Positions 35,601 to 50,600 of a DNA stretch of 64,000 bases are shown piece by piece. This stretch comes from an uncultured Acidimicrobiales bacterium (lineage in GTDB: Bacteria; Actinomycetota; Acidimicrobiia; Acidimicrobiales; Bin134). Position 1 is the stretch's first letter. Every line of letters starts with the position of its first letter. Below the pieces are notes generated by a model. The model was not told the origin of the DNA. It ran no database searches and saw only the letters and a program-made list of their open reading frames with translations. The stretch spans positions 1,364,001 to 1,428,000 of the forward strand of contig OX638344.1 in the NCBI GenBank assembly GCA_951813555.1, given 5' to 3'. A program made the translations under genes and the position numbers.

Positions 35601-38600
35601 TCCCCGCCGCGGATACATGGACCGCCTGTGTCGAGGGGGATATCCCGAAGCGGTCGGTTTGAGCCCCGATCAGCGTGATGGCTGGTTCGAAAGCTATATC
35701 GAGACCGTTGTGCGGCGAGATGTCGTCGAGTTGGGGGACATTCGCCGCGCCTCCGTCTTGACCGACTTGCTTTCGTGGGGCGCCACGGTGACTGGCACGG
35801 AGCTGAATACGGAGGACGCCAGTCGCAAGTTGGGAATTGACCGTGCGACATTTCAGACATATCTGGCGTGGATGGAGACCGTCTTCTTGGTGCAGACGAT
35901 CCCTTCCTGGTCGCGGAAACTGTCGTCTCGAATCGTTCGCCGACCCAAGGTGTACATGACTGACACTGGGCTCGCCGCCAGTCTGCTCGGCGTGAGCCCC
36001 GTTGCGTTGGATTCGCCCACATCTCCCACTTTGGGATCGTTGGTGGAGACCTTTGTGGTGAATGAAATCGCCCGTCAGCTTGCCTCCGAAGGCGCCCGCC
36101 TGCGGAGGCATCATTTCCGTAACTTCAATGGTCGTGAGATTGATCTAGTACTGGAACGGCCCGATGGCTCAATGGTTGGACTAGAGATCAAGGCGACGAG
36201 CAGCCCAAGCGAGCGGCACATTGGTTCGCTGCGATGGTTGCGCGATCAGATTGACAGCGTCGCACCGGGGGCGTTCCGAGCTGGATTGTTGTTGCACACC
36301 GGCGATCAGTTCCTCCCTGTTGGCGATCGCCTTCACATGGTTCCCATCAGCTCGCTATGGAACTAACCAGGCCGCAGCACCAGGCTGAGCCAGCGGTCGA
36401 CGGTGGCGGCCCAGCCTCTGGGGACGATCACCGTGGAGGAGGACTCTTCGATGATGGCTGGGCCATCGATGGTGGGGCCGGGCAGGAGGATGTGGCGGCG
36501 GTAGACGGGGGTGTCGGCCATATCGCCGTCGAACCAGGCGGGGCGGTGGGTGAGGGGCGCAGGTGGTCGGGCGGCTATTTCGTCGGTTGACCAGTCGGGT
36601 TTTGGGACTGGGCCGATGACCCTCACCCGATAGTTGACGAACTCCACCGGGTCGGCCTGGCGGATGCCGTAAAGCTGTTGGTACAGGTCGCCGAAGGCAG
36701 TTGCGGCTCCGTCGAGGTCGCTCCCGTCCAGCGGAACGGTCAGCTCGTGGGCCTGATGGCGATAGCGGACATCGATCTCCCGCTCCAGCTCGATTTCTTC
36801 GGCGGCGAACCCCTCAGCCCCGATCTCGGCGACAGCCGCCGCCTCCAATTCGGCGTAGATGGCCTCGATGGCATCGGTATTAGCGCCAACCGAGTCGATC
36901 ACCTGGGTGCGGACATGATCGGTCACCACGTCGGAAGCCAGCAGGCCCACCGCCGAGCCCACGCCGGGGTTGGCCGGAATGACCACCTCGGTGATCCCGA
37001 ATTCCTCGGCCAGTCGGGCCACATGGACCCCAGCGGCACCCCCGGAGGCCAGCAGGGTGAAGTCGCGGGGGTCGATGCCCCGCTCCAGGGTCACCACCCG
37101 CACCGCGGCGGCCATGGTGGCATTGACCACCTCGTACACGCCGGCGGCGGCCTCTTCCGGGGCCAGCCCCATGGGCTCGGCCAGCTCGGCCAGAGCGCCG
37201 TGGGCCAGATCGGCTCGGATGGCCATGCGGCCCCCGAGGAAGAAGTCCGGGTTCAGGTAAGCCAGCACCAGATCGGCGTCGGTCACGGTGGGCTGGGTGC
37301 CGCCCCGGCCGTAGCAGGCTGGTCCTGGCTCGGCTCCGGCGGAATCCGGCCCCACCCGCAATGCGCCGCCGCTGTCCAGATAGGCGATCGATCCGCCACC
37401 GGCGCCCACCTCGGCCAAATCGATCACCGGGATCTTTATGGGATATCCGGTGTTGATCTGCTTCACGCCCGACGACGCCGTGCCCCCCACATAGAACTCG
37501 TGGGCAATGGCGGCGTGGCCGCCCCGCACCAGCCCGGCTTTGGCGGTGGTGCCCCCCATGTCGAAGGAGATCAGATTGTCGATGCCGCTGAGGCGGCCGA
37601 TGTGGGCGGCGGCCATCACCCCGGCGGCCGGCCCCGACTCCACCAGCTGCACCGGTCGCCGGGCCACGGTGGCCGCCGAGATAATTCCGCCAGAAGAGCC
37701 CATGATCTGCAACCGGGCGCCGATGCCCTGGTGGGCCAGTTCCCTGTCCAGCCGGGCGATGTAGCGGGTAACGGTGGGACCGACGTAGGCCGACATGACC
37801 GTGGTGCACGCTCGGGGCAACTCCCGGTACTCGGGCCACACCTCGCTGGAAACTGCCACGTAGAGGTCGGGGTTCAGCTCGGCGATGATGTCGGCCACTT
37901 GGCGCTCGTGGTCACTATTGGCGTAGGAGTGGAGGAAGCACACCGCTACGGCCTCCACCGGCTCGCGGGCCAATAGTTCGGCCAGCGCCGTGCGGGCTTG
38001 CTCGATGTCGAGCGGCACCACCACCGATCCGTCGGCCGCGGTTCTCTCCACCACGTCCACGGTGCGCCGCCGGGGGACGATGGGCGCCTGTTTGGTGTAG
38101 AAGAGGTCGTACTTCTCGGCGTCGCCCTTGCGCTCGTTTCCGATGATCAAAATGTCGCCGAACCCGGCCGTGGTGACGTAGGCCACCGGACCGCCCTTGC
38201 GCTCCAATATCAGGTTGGTGGCCAAGGTGGTGGCGTGGACCGCTTGGGACACCTCGTCTGGGTCGTGCCCGACGTCGTCTAGCAGCTCGGCAATCCCGGC
38301 CAGCACCCCGGTCGCAGGGTCGTCGGGGGTGGTGAGCACTTTGGCGGTGCAGATTTCGCCGTCAGCGCGGTCGATCAGCACCACGTCGGTGAACGTCCCG
38401 CCGATGTCGATGCCCAGGGCGACGGTCATCAGCTTCTCAACGCCGCGGTGGCCGCCTGGTCCACCTCCCCGTTCTCAAGGACAACCACCCCGTAGTCCCG
38501 ATGGGCGGCTTCGGGCGACACTCGGCCGTCTCGCACATCGACGGCCACCAGGTCGGGATCGCGCTCGAACGGATCGCCAAAGCCGCCTCCGGCTGACGTC

Positions 38601-41600
38601 AGCATGGTGATCATGTCCCCGGCTCGAAGCGGATGGGCGGTGATCTTGGCGGGCAGTGGCTGCTCATCGGGGGTCCCGTGGTTGAGCACCCAGCCCCCGC
38701 CCGCGCCGGGCGAACCGCCACATATGCCGGGAGGAGGGCGGCGGCAGCGATCAGTGGCCCGGCCGGTGAACTGGCCGTCGGTGAGGATGCGGATGTCGCG
38801 GCGCGCCCCGGCTCCTCCCCGCCACCGGCCCGGCCCGCCCGAGTCGGTCCACAGCTCGAAGCGCTCGAAGCGCACCGGGTGCTCCTGCTCGTAGGCCTCC
38901 ACGGTGTGAAACGCCCCGCCGGCACCGAGCACCAATGGGCCGGTCACGTCCACGCCGTCGCGGTCGGACCGGGCGCCTGATCCGCCGAACTGGGGGTCCA
39001 TGAAAGCCCAGGGTTGGCCGTCGGTCCCGGTGCCATTCATGATGTACACGTGGACGTTGCACGAGGCGGCCACTGCTCGGGCCGGGTCAAGTTGCGAAAA
39101 CGCCCCCAACATGGCCTCCACCACGGCCATGACCGTGGCCATGCGGGCGTTGAGCGCGGCGGGCGGATTCGGGTTGACCAAGGTCCCCTGAGGCAAGCGC
39201 AGTTCCAAGGGCCGGAAGGCGCCGTCGTTGACGGGGATGTCGGGGGCCAACAGGCAGCGGACCGCGAAGAGCACTCCGGAGGTGGTCTGCGAGACCGCGG
39301 CGTTGATCGGCCCGGGCGCTTGGGGTGAGGTGCCCTCGAAATCGGCGGTGATGGTCGAGCCGCCAACGGTGAGGGTGACATGCACCTCGTGGTCGGCGTC
39401 GGGGTTCACGCCGTCGTCGTCGATGATGAACGAGCCGGTGTAGGTGCCGTCGGCCAGCGCCTCGATGCCCGCCCGGGTCCGGCGCTCGGTGTAGTCCAGC
39501 AACTCGTCGGTGATCTGGTGCAGCCGCTCCAGGCCGTATCGGTCGGCCAGGTCGGCCAGCCGGTCGGCCCCCAGGTTGGTGGCGGCGATCATGGCCCGGA
39601 TGTCGCCCAGGACCTTTTCAGGGGTCCGGCTGTTGGCCGCGATCACATCCAGCATCGGCTGGTTGGGCTCCCCGGCTTTGGCCAATGGCACCGGGGGCAG
39701 AACCAGGCCTTCCTGGAACATATCGGTGGCATTGGCCGGCAGCCCGCCGGCGGCCATGCCCCCCAGATCGGCCACGTGCAGCAGGGCACAGGTGAAGAAC
39801 GCCAGGGTGTTGTCGATGAACACCGGGCGGAACACCATCACGTCGTTGGAGTGGATGCCGCCCCGGTAGGGATCGTTGGAGGCGTACACGTCGCCGTCGG
39901 CCATCGAGTCGGGCGGGAAGTCGTCCAGCAGCGAGCGCAGCGACGGCCGCAGGCTGGACAAATGCATGAGTGGCGCGCCCATCGACTGGGCAATGAACTG
40001 GCCCCGGTGGTCGAAGACCGCGGCGGTGGAGTCCCCGCCCTCTTTGACCACCGACGAATAGGCCGATCGCACCGTGGTCAGCCCCATCTCCTCGGCGATG
40101 GCCGCCAAGGCGTTCTTGACCACCTCCAATGCAATGGGATCGGAGGGGCGAGTGTTGGAGCTCATCGGTTAGGCGTGGTCCATGGCAATCAGAGCCTTGT
40201 GCTCAAAGCTCGAATGGACCCTTGCCCATCTGGTCGCGGATGGTGGTCACCGCCGGGTTGGTCATGGAGCGACGCTGCCAGTTGGCACCGTCCACCACCA
40301 TGGTGTGGCCGCTGATGAACCGCGCGAAGGGAGAGGCCAAAAAGGTGGCCGCCCAGCCCAGCTCCCGCAGCCGGCCCACCCGCATGGCTGGCTGGCAGGG
40401 ATCTTTCTCGTGGGTCCGGTCGAGGCTGGAGCGGATATCGGCGGTCATGTCCTCGTGGGGGAACAACCCCGGCACCAAACCGTTCACCTGGATGCCGTAG
40501 GGACCCCATTCCACCGCCAGGCTCTCGGTCATCGACTTGACTCCGGCTTTGGCCGCGGCCGAGTGGGCAAATCCGGGGCCACCGGTCCAGGCGTAGGACG
40601 CCCCGATGTTGACGATCGACCCCGGCGTTCCCGCGGCCAGATGGCGGCGGGCGAATTCCCGGGCGCAGAAGAACGTGCCGTTGAGGGTGATGTCCACCAC
40701 CGTGCGCCACGCATTGGGCGACATGTCCTCCGAGGGCACCGGGAAGTTGGCCGCCGCGTTGTTGATGAGCACATTGGGCAGGCCGAACCGGTCGGCAGCC
40801 GCGTCGAAAGCCTCGGCGATCTGTTCGGCCTGGCGGATGTCGCAGCCCACCACCAGCACCTCGGCGCCGACCGCCTCGATGGCCGCCTGGCCGGCTTCCA
40901 GGTGATCGGGCTTGCGGCTGGCAATAACCAGGTTGGCCCCCAGCCGGGCGAATTCGGTGGCGATGGCCTTGCCCAAGCCGGTGCCCCCGCCGGTTACGAA
41001 CACCGTCTGGCCGTCGTAGGTCCCCGGCACCAGCGCGGTGGCACCCTCGGGAGCAGGTTCGGGCAATCCAATGATCTCAGCCATGGCTCAAGTCCCCCTG
41101 TTGGTCGCTTCTCAAGATCGCTTGTACTCGGGATCGCGCTGCTCGGTTCGGGCGGCTCGGAACTCGGCGAAGTCGTCCGATCGGTTGATCAGCGTCTGGT
41201 AGGCGTACTCGTCGTTCATGGAGCGGCGCAGGTTCTCGTCGGCCAGGTTGCGGATCACCCGGCGGGCGAGTTGCACGGTGTAGGGCGACGCAGCGGCGAT
41301 CTTGGCCGCCATCTCCATCACGGTGTCGTCCAGCTCCTCAGGTGCCACGATGCGGGAAACGATGCCGTGGGTCAGGGCTTCGTCGGCGCTGAGAACTCGG
41401 CCGGTGAGCACCATGTCGCTGACCAGGCCCGATCCGCAGATCTCGAACAGACGGCCCACCCCGCCGGTGTCGGGGATCACCCCGTGGGTCACCTCGGGGA
41501 GCATGAACCGTGCCCCCTCGGCGGCCACCCGGATATCGCACAAAAGAGCCCGCTGGAATGACCCGCCGATGGCCCATCCCTGGATAGCCACGATTACCGG

Positions 41601-44600
41601 GGCATCGATGTCCCAGAGCTGCTGGATGCCCCTTTGGCCCCGCTCCATGAGGGCGTGGTGGGCCATCTCCACCTGCTGGCCGCCGATGGCGGCTACATCC
41701 CGCCCCGACGACCACGACTTGCCTTCACCCCGCCAAACCACGGCCCGTATGGACTTGTCGGCTTTGATCTCGTCCAGGATCTCGAACAGCGCGAAATCCA
41801 TCTCGTCGTCGAAGGCGTTGTGCTTGGCGGGGTTGTTGTTGGTGATGACAGCGATGTGCCCATCTCTCGTGAGCTGTACTCGTTCGTCGGCCATGGCCTC
41901 ACCGTATATGTCGCTGGGTCGGCGGGAAGAATGGGACTGATTTGGGACACAATGGCACCCATGGCGATGAACTTGGACATGGTCGGGCACCGTGGTGAAC
42001 CGCATCAGCGGGGATGGCTGCCTCGGGACTGCACACTTTATGCGCTCAGTGTGGGGGCGGGTTTCGACGACTTGGCCTTCGTGGGGGAGAAGGCGTCAGG
42101 CCACCCCCAGCAGGTGTACCCCAGCTTCGTGTGCTCCGGGGGCCGGTCAGACAAGCCCAGCAGCGGTGGGAATCCCATGTTCCGGTTCGGCGACTACCAG
42201 GTCCACCAACTGGTCCACGGTGAGCAGGAGCTGACCGTTCACGGCGAGATCGGCCCAGCGGGGTCGGTGATTGGAACAAGCACGGTGGTGGGGATCTACG
42301 ACAAAGGCTCAGGTGCGGTGGTCCATTCCCAGAGCGAGTCGGTGGACGCCGCCACCGGTGAGCCGCTGTTCACCACCGGTTCGAAGCTGTTTGTGATGGG
42401 CGAAGGCGGTTTTGGCGGCGATCCCGGGCCCAAGGCCCCGCCCTGGAATGTCGGTGAGTCTCCACCCGACGCCACCGTGGACTGGCAGACCCTCCCGGTG
42501 CAGTCGCTTCTCTACCGGCACGGGGGCAACGACCCCAACCTGATCCACTACGACCCTGCGGTGGCTGCGGCGGCAGGGTTCGACGGACCCATCCTCATGG
42601 GGCTGAACACCTACGGCTTCGCCTGCCGGGCTTTGGTCGAGACGGTTTGCGGGGGCGATCCGCTGGCGTTGGGTTCGATGGCCGGCCGCTTTGCCTCCCC
42701 CGGCTACAACGGCGACGTGCTCACGACCCAGATCTGGCACAACCCCGCTGAAGAGAATGGAGTGCTGTTCCGAGTGGTCTCCAATCGGGGCACGACGGTC
42801 TTCGACAAGGGCCGGGCCACGCTGCGGTAAGCAGCGGAAGGGGAAATGCCATGAGCAGATTGGTCATCGACGCCGACGGGCACATCAGCGAACCGCCCGA
42901 GCTGTGGGAGGAGTTCTGCGATCCCGAGTTTCTGGCTTTCGCCCCCCGGAGGGTGCTCGACAGCCAGGGGCGGCCCCGCACCTTCGTGGGTGGGGAGATG
43001 GCGCCCTACATCCCCTTTGACTCTGACGCTTACGACAAGGAACGCCCCAAAGGGGGCGTTGATCCCCACGCCCGGTTGGCCGATATGGACAGCGAGGGCA
43101 TGGACATCTCGGTGATCTTTCCCACTACTGGGCTCATGTTCGGGGGCATTGCCGATGCCGCGGTGAACAACGCCTTGTGTCGGGCCTACAACGACTGGCT
43201 GCGCACCTACTGCGACACCGACACTTCCCGGCTGTTGGGCGTGGCGGTGGTGCCCCAGGTGGATCCGGCGCTGATGGTGGCCGAGGCCCGCCGAGCGATT
43301 GACGAGCTGGGATTCGTGGCGGTGATGCTGCGGCCCAACGTCATCGCCAGCCGAACCCTCGACCACCCAGCCTACGACGGGCTGTGGTCGCTGCTGGCCG
43401 ACCGGGGCGTGCCCTCCGCCCTGCACGAGGGCACCACCCAGAACGTCCCCCAGTCAGGGCTGGACCGCTACGACAACTTCATGTTCCGCCACGTGTGCTC
43501 CCACCCCCACGAGCAGCAGATGGGCTGTTTGGAGCTGATCGCCGGAGGGGTGCTGGAGCGCCACCCCGAGTTACGGGTGGTGTTCTTGGAGTCGGGCTGC
43601 GGTTGGATCGCCCACTGGCTGGAGCGTATCGACGACCACCTCGACTCCTGGGGCCACGCCTCGGCCCCGCTGGAGCTGAGCGCCACCGAGTATTTCCAGC
43701 GGCAGTGCTTCATCTCCTGCGATCCCGAGGAGCGGACCGTCCCCGGGGTGATGGACTGCCTGGGCGACGACTGCGTGGTGTTCGCCACCGACTACCCCCA
43801 TCCCGACGGCGTGTTCCCCGGCGTGGTGAAGGCCTTGGCCGAACGGGATGACCTGAGCGAGATTCGCAAAGACAAGATCTTGGGGCTCAACGCCCAGAGG
43901 TGCTTCGGCATTTGATTCGATTCTTCTTGAGGAGAAGCCATGAGAAAAGGGACACAGTCACCGTCTTGGTGGTCGATCTGTTGGATCGCAGTGCTGGTGG
44001 TTGTTGCCCTGGTAGCCGCGGCCTGCGGAAGCGGCGACGACGATGATGAGGGCGGCGAGGCTCCGGCGCCCCAGGCCACGGAGGCGGCTTCGGCGCCCGA
44101 GCCGGCCGAGACCGACGGTGAGGCAGAACCCGCACCGGCCGAGAGCGAGCCAGACGACCCGGCCCCTGCACCTACGCAAGAACCGGCGGAAACTGAGGCG
44201 CCAGCTCTCGAGGAGGAGCCCGAGGCCACGCCCGAGCCCATCGTGTTGACCGACTCGTTCCGGGGGGTGACCTCTGAGGCCATCCTCATCGGCCACTCGT
44301 CCATCGACTTCGAGAAGTTGAATGCCGATTTCGGGCTTGACCTGCCCTACCAGAATTTCGGGCCCCCGTTCTTGGCCATGGTGGACTGGTACAACGAGCA
44401 GGGTGGTGTCCTCGGGCGGCGCCTCGAGGTGGTTTCCGAGCTGTTCTTGCCGGTGGGAGCCACTACCGCAGAGGCAGCATGCCTCAAGCTGACTGAGGAC
44501 GTACAGGTGTTCGCGGTGATCAACGGCTTCGCCGGCCCCGGCGCGGAGCAAGTGAACACCTGCGTAACTGAGCTGCACGACACGATTCTGGTGGGAGGTC

Positions 44601-47600
44601 TTCCCAACCCCGAGCAGGCTGCGGCCGCGGGCGGGTTGTGGGTCAGCCCCCAGATGAGTCTGGAGCGGCGCAACACCGCCATGGTGTCGATACTGGAGCA
44701 AACCGGGCGGATCGGCGATTTGAGTCCGATCATGATCATCGGCGCCCACCCAGAACAGCAATCACTGGTAGACGGGATCGCCGAGGAATTGAGGGCGGCC
44801 GGGGCCGAAGTGCCAGTGGTCGGAGTGGTGACCACCACCGGCGATCAATTCGCCACGCAGGCCGAGATGGACGTCTATGTCGAGCGGGCCCGCAGCGACG
44901 GCGTTGTGTCGATACTTCTTACCGGTGAGGACAATTACCGGAACACCCATTTGTGGAACACAGCTCCGGAGTTCGTCTACTTGATCGGAAACGGCGACCG
45001 GTTGACTGATTGGCAGCGGGAGCCGCCTGATGGCCTCCAATCCGTCACCTCGGTCCTCACTGCTCGAGGTGGCCCATCCCCCATGGAAGATTCCCGCATC
45101 CTGCATTGCATCGACGTGATCGAGAACGCCCTGGGAATTGAGGTCTTGCCCCTAGAAGAGCTGGGCGAAGATGACATCCAGCACTGGGCCGGGATGCTCA
45201 ACGCGTGCCGCGACCTGGCCCTATTCGTCCAGATCGCCGAAGCGGCCGGACCCGATCTCACCAACGAGTCCTGGGTAGCGGCGTTAGACAACGTTCCCGA
45301 CATTTCGGTTCCCGGAGTCGAATTCGCCTCGCTCAGTTCCGACAAGGTGGACGCCGCCGATGAGTTGTTCCTAGTGGAGTATGACTTCGACGCCCGGTCG
45401 TTCATCGAGCTTGCCGGCCCCATCGACGTAGGATAGGTGGGCTCAGACCGGATGCTCTACAGCCCCATGTCGTGGTAGTCGGGCATTTCGTAGCGGCCGA
45501 TGGCTTCGGCTCGGCGGTGGAGGAGGGCGACGGTGTCTTCGATGTTGCGGCCGATGATGAATCGGCGTTCTTCCACGCAGTCGACCACGAAGTTGCCGTG
45601 CTCTAGCAGATCGGCCACCTCGGGCTCGTAGCCCCGGATCTCCGTCATGATGTCTTTGAGCTCTTGGAATGTCATGCTGCGCCGCCCAGTGGCGTCGCCC
45701 ACCCGGGCCAAGTGAGCCGGGCGGTTGCGCTGGGCGGTGAACAGGCCGGTGTCCAACATGCCGCCCGACGGGTAGAGCACCGAGGCCCGCAGGTCGCTGC
45801 CCTCCCGGATCAGGTTGGTGTGCACGGTCTCGGTGAAGCAGCTCACCGCGGCCTTTGATGCGGCGTATACCGAGGCGGTGGGAACGGGGGCGAAGCCGCC
45901 GTCGCCCGAGGAGGTGTTGATGATCTGGCCGGGTAGGCCGCCGGCCAGCATGCGGGGCACGAACTCGGTGGTGCAGATGGCCACGCCGAACACGTTCACG
46001 CTGAAGCACCACCGCCAGTCATTGGGCTCCTGCTCCCAGGGCTTGCCGCCCCCGCCGGAGGTGACCCCGGCGTTGTTGAAGAGCAGGTTGCAACGGCCGT
46101 GGGTGTTGTAGACGTAGTCGGCCAGCGCGGCCACCGAGTGCTCATCGGCCACGTCGGTGGGACAGCCTGACACCGGCCCAAGCTCCGACAGCTCGGCCAC
46201 GGTGGCCTCTGTCGTGTCGGCCTCGATGTCGGCGATCACCACGGTGGCGCCCCGCTGCAAGAGCGCGGTCACGATGCCCTTGCCGATGCCACCGGCCCCG
46301 CCGGTGACCACCGCCACCATGCCGTTGACGTCGAGTCGCTCAGATGGGGTATCGCTGCTCATGGTGCCTCCTGTGATGGCCGACGGCTGTGGTTTAGCAG
46401 TTTTTTCGCGGCCGGCCCAACGGTCAGTCGGCGTTGAGAGATTCCCGGGCGACTTGGGCGGGGTCGGGAGGTCCGGCGCTAGGGGTGGCGACATCGACGT
46501 GAGCGATGGTTCCGGTCCACGGGAACGAGGGCTGGTATTCGTCATTGACCGGGAAGCCGTTGTCGTGGCCGATGATCAAACCGGTACCGCCGTTCTGCCA
46601 GGAGTTGGGCAGCGTGCGGTCCAATTCCAGGCGGGCCGTCACCTCGCCGTCCACCAGCAATTCCACCACGCTTGAGGCTGGCGATGTCGGCTGATAGCGG
46701 CATCCCAGGCTGGTGGCATCAGCGGGAATCGGCGGAGTGGCCAGTCGGTACTGGTCGCCCGACAGGCACAGGCCCAGCACTAGAGCACCATCCAATCCGT
46801 AGAAGGCCAAGCCGCTGGTCCAGTCGCCCATGGCCCACACGATGCCCTCGGCACCGGCTGAGTCCACCGTCACCTCGGCATCGATGGTGAACCCCCGTAC
46901 CAGCACGGGCATAACTTCGTCGGCCACTCGACCGCCACCGGGTCGATACCGGGCTTGGGCGGGGGGCGGATAGGCCGGGGGGTATATGACGGGCATGCGC
47001 CCGGCGTACCCGTCGTCCAAGGGCAGCACGTGATAGCGCTCGGCTGCTGACCACCAGGCGGCCTCCAACTCAGCCAGCTTCTCGGGGTGCTCAGCGGCCA
47101 GGTTATGGGCTTCAGAGAAGTCCTCGTCGAGGTTGAATAGCGACCAAGTGTCGTCGTCAAACGAGCGGCTTCCCTCCATCAGAGCCACTTCGTCGCCGTG
47201 GGCCTCGGCCACGTGGTCGGTGGTGGCCTTCCAACCGTCCAAGTACATGGCCCGCGACCCTTGGACCTCGAAGTACTGCTCGGATCGGGAGGCGGGAGCA
47301 TCGGCGTCGTCGAAGGTGGCGGCCAGGCTGGCGCCGTGCATCGGCATCTGGGCCACCCCGTCCACTGCCTCAGGGGCGTCCACCCCGCAAAGCTCTAGCA
47401 CGGTGGGGGCCAAGTCAATGGCGTGGCAAAACTGAGAGCGGACCTCGCCTCGGGCAGAGATGCCCGCGGGCCAGTGCACCACCAGCGGGGTGCGGGTGCC
47501 GCCCAGCCACGCATATCGCTTCCACAGACGAAACGGGGTATTGCCGGCCCACGCCCACCCCCAGGCATAGTGGTTGTAGGTGCGGGGACCGCCCAACTCG

Positions 47601-50600
47601 TCGAACCACTCCAAGTTGGCGGCCACCGACTCGGGCAGGCCTTTAGTGAACCGATGCTCGTTCACCGAGCCCACGTGGCCCCCCTCGGCGCTGGCCCCAT
47701 TATCGGAGCACAGCATGACCACGGTGTTGTCCAACTCGCCGATGGCCTCGAGGTGGTCGATCACCCGGCCGATCTGGGCGTCGGTGTGGGTTACGAACCC
47801 GGCGTACACCTCGTGCATGCGGGCGAACAGCCGTCGGGCATCGCCATCGAGCTCGTCCCAGGGCTGCACCCAGGAGGGCCGTTCGGTGAGCGTGGTGCCC
47901 TTTGGAGCGATGCCCGAGGCCAGCTGGCGCTCGAAAGCCCGCTCCCGCCATCGGTCCCACCCGTCGTCGAACTTTCCCCGATAAGGCTCCACCCACTCAG
48001 GGGACACGTGATGGGGGGCATGGGTGGCCACCTCGGCGTAGTAGCAGAAGAACGGCTTGTCGGGGGCGGCATGCTTTTGGTCGGTGACGGTGGCGATCAC
48101 CTGGTCGGCCAGATCGGCGCTGAGGTGGTAGCCGTCCTCGTAGTGGGCCGGGGGGTCGATGTAGTGCTGGTCGAGCACCAGATTCGGGGCCCAGCAGTTG
48201 GCCCCGCCGTGGAGCACCCCGTAGTAGCGCTCGAAACCCACCCCGGTGGGCCACAGGGTGAACGGCCCGGCCGCGCTGCGCTCGCCTCGGGGGGCGAGGT
48301 GCCATTTGCCTATGGCCATGGTTCCCCAGCCCGCATCTCGCAGGATTCGGGGCATCATGGCCGCCGACGGGGGGATACGGGCGGTGTAACCGGGGAACCC
48401 CATGGTCATATCGGACAGAAAGCCCATGCCCACCGCGTGGTGATTGCGCCCGGTCAACAGAGCCGCCCGGGTGGGCGAGCACAGGGCGGTCACGTGGAAG
48501 CGGTTGTAGGCCAGGCCGCCTGCAGCAAGCCGGTCGATGCTGGGGGTGGCGATGTCGGACCCGAAACAGCCCAGCTGGGCGAAACCGGTGTCGTCCAGGA
48601 GGATCACCAATACGTTGGGCGCCCCCTGAGGGGCTCGGGGCAATTCGGGAGGGGAGGGCGTGGACTGGGCCACGGTGAGCCCGATCTCGGAGGCTGTCGG
48701 CGGTTTCGAAGGGCGGGCCATGGAGGACTACTTGAGGCGCGATCGATAGTCGCTGCCGGGGACGGTGGCGAACGGGAAGGGCTCGGGCTCTCGGCCTTTG
48801 AACAGGGCGAAGCACTCGCCGGTGAGGCCCGAATCGAGGATCGCCATGGCGGCCTCAGCCACCTCTTCTGAGTCCATGATGACCATGCCCGCGGCCTCTA
48901 GGCGGTCTCGATTGTCGCCCAAGAAGCCGGTCCCGACGGTGGCTGGGCAGATGGCGTTGAGGCTGATTCCCCGCTCTGCGAGATTGGGGGCGGCGCTGCG
49001 GACCAGGGCGGCTATGGCGTGTTTGGACATGGAGTATCCCAAGTCCACCGGCAGCGGGCTGAACGAGGCCATTGAACCGGTGACCAGCGCGTGACCGCCG
49101 CCGGCGGCTTCCAGCAGAGGCACCGCAGCCCGCAGGCCGAACACCGCGCCGTGCTGGTTGATCCCGATGATGCGGTGATAGTCCTCGTCGGACATCTCGG
49201 CGATGTTGCCCAGCCCCAGCATGACCCCGGCGTTGAGGTGGGCAACGTGAAGATGGCCCGGGTCATCGGCCAACTCGGCCGCCAGTGCGGCCCAGGCCGA
49301 GGAGTCGGCCACATCGAGGTGGCGGTACCGGCCGCCGATCTCATCGGCAACCTGCTGACCGGCGCCGTCGGCCACGTCGGTGCAGATCACGTGGGCCCCG
49401 GCGGCGGCGTAGCGGCGGGCACAGGCCGCACCGATGCCCGACGCGGCTCCGGTAACCAGCGCGGTCTTTCCTTGGAGGTCCACGCTCATCTCCCGGACTC
49501 TTGGGCGCCGCGGGCGAAGGCGTCTTCGGTGTCGAGGTCGTAGAGGCCGTTTATGAACTGGAGCGGGGGCTTGGTGGTGTATTCCCGCTCGGCCCGGGTG
49601 GGCATGATCTTCTCCCGGTGGCGAAGGTCCCACATGCTCTCGCACCGCCCCGAGTACTGGTCGGGCTGCTCCAGCATCCAGATGATGCCGTCGGCGGGCA
49701 CCGACGTGGGCTCCCAATCGGAGAGATCGATGTCGCCCATGTTGGCCAGCGTGCCCTCGGAGGCCACCGGGATGTCGATGCGGAAGCAGTTGACCGCGAT
49801 GCGCTCGGGATATAGCTGCCGGGCCAGATCGGTGGTCATCCGCTCTAGGGCCAACTTCGACATGCCATAAGACATCAGGCCCGGCACCGGGCGCAGGGCG
49901 GCCTGTGACGACAGGCTGATGATGCGTCCTCTCCCTGCGCCCCGCAGGTGGGGCAGGGCGGCTCGCACGGTGAGCAGCGGGGCCCGCAGGTTGATGTCCA
50001 TGATGAGGTCGTAGCGCTTCAGCGGAATGTCCACCTCGCCTACGAATGTCACCGCCGCGTTGTTGACCACCACGTCGAGGCGGCCCCAAGCCTCCACCGG
50101 GGCAGCCACCATGGCCTCGATGTCGTCAGCCGAAGTCAAGTCGGTTGGGACGGCAAGCGCCTCGCCTCCGGCGGTGACCACCGCCTCCACGGTCTCGTCG
50201 ATGGTGCCGGGCAACGGCTTGGGAGATGCCTTGGTAGAGCGGGCTGCGCACGCCACCTTGGCCCCTTTGGCTGCCGCGGCCAAGGCAATCGCCGCGCCCA
50301 CTCCCCGACTGGCCCCGGTAATCAGTACTACCTTCCCGAACAGGTCAAAGGGCTCAGAGTTCTGCACGCATCGCTACCCTAATGACTTGATGCCATTCAC
50401 AGTGGAGCTTGCGTGGGCGAGTACCGGCACTTGACGGTGGCCCCGGTAGGGGGTTGTATCGGCGCGGAGATCGGTGGGGTGGATCTGAGCGAGGATCTGG
50501 CCGACGATGTGGTCGCCGAGATTCGCCAGGCTTGGCTGGCCCATCTAGTGGTGTTCTTTCGGGGCCAGCATTTGACTCTCGACCAGTTCTCGGCTTTCGC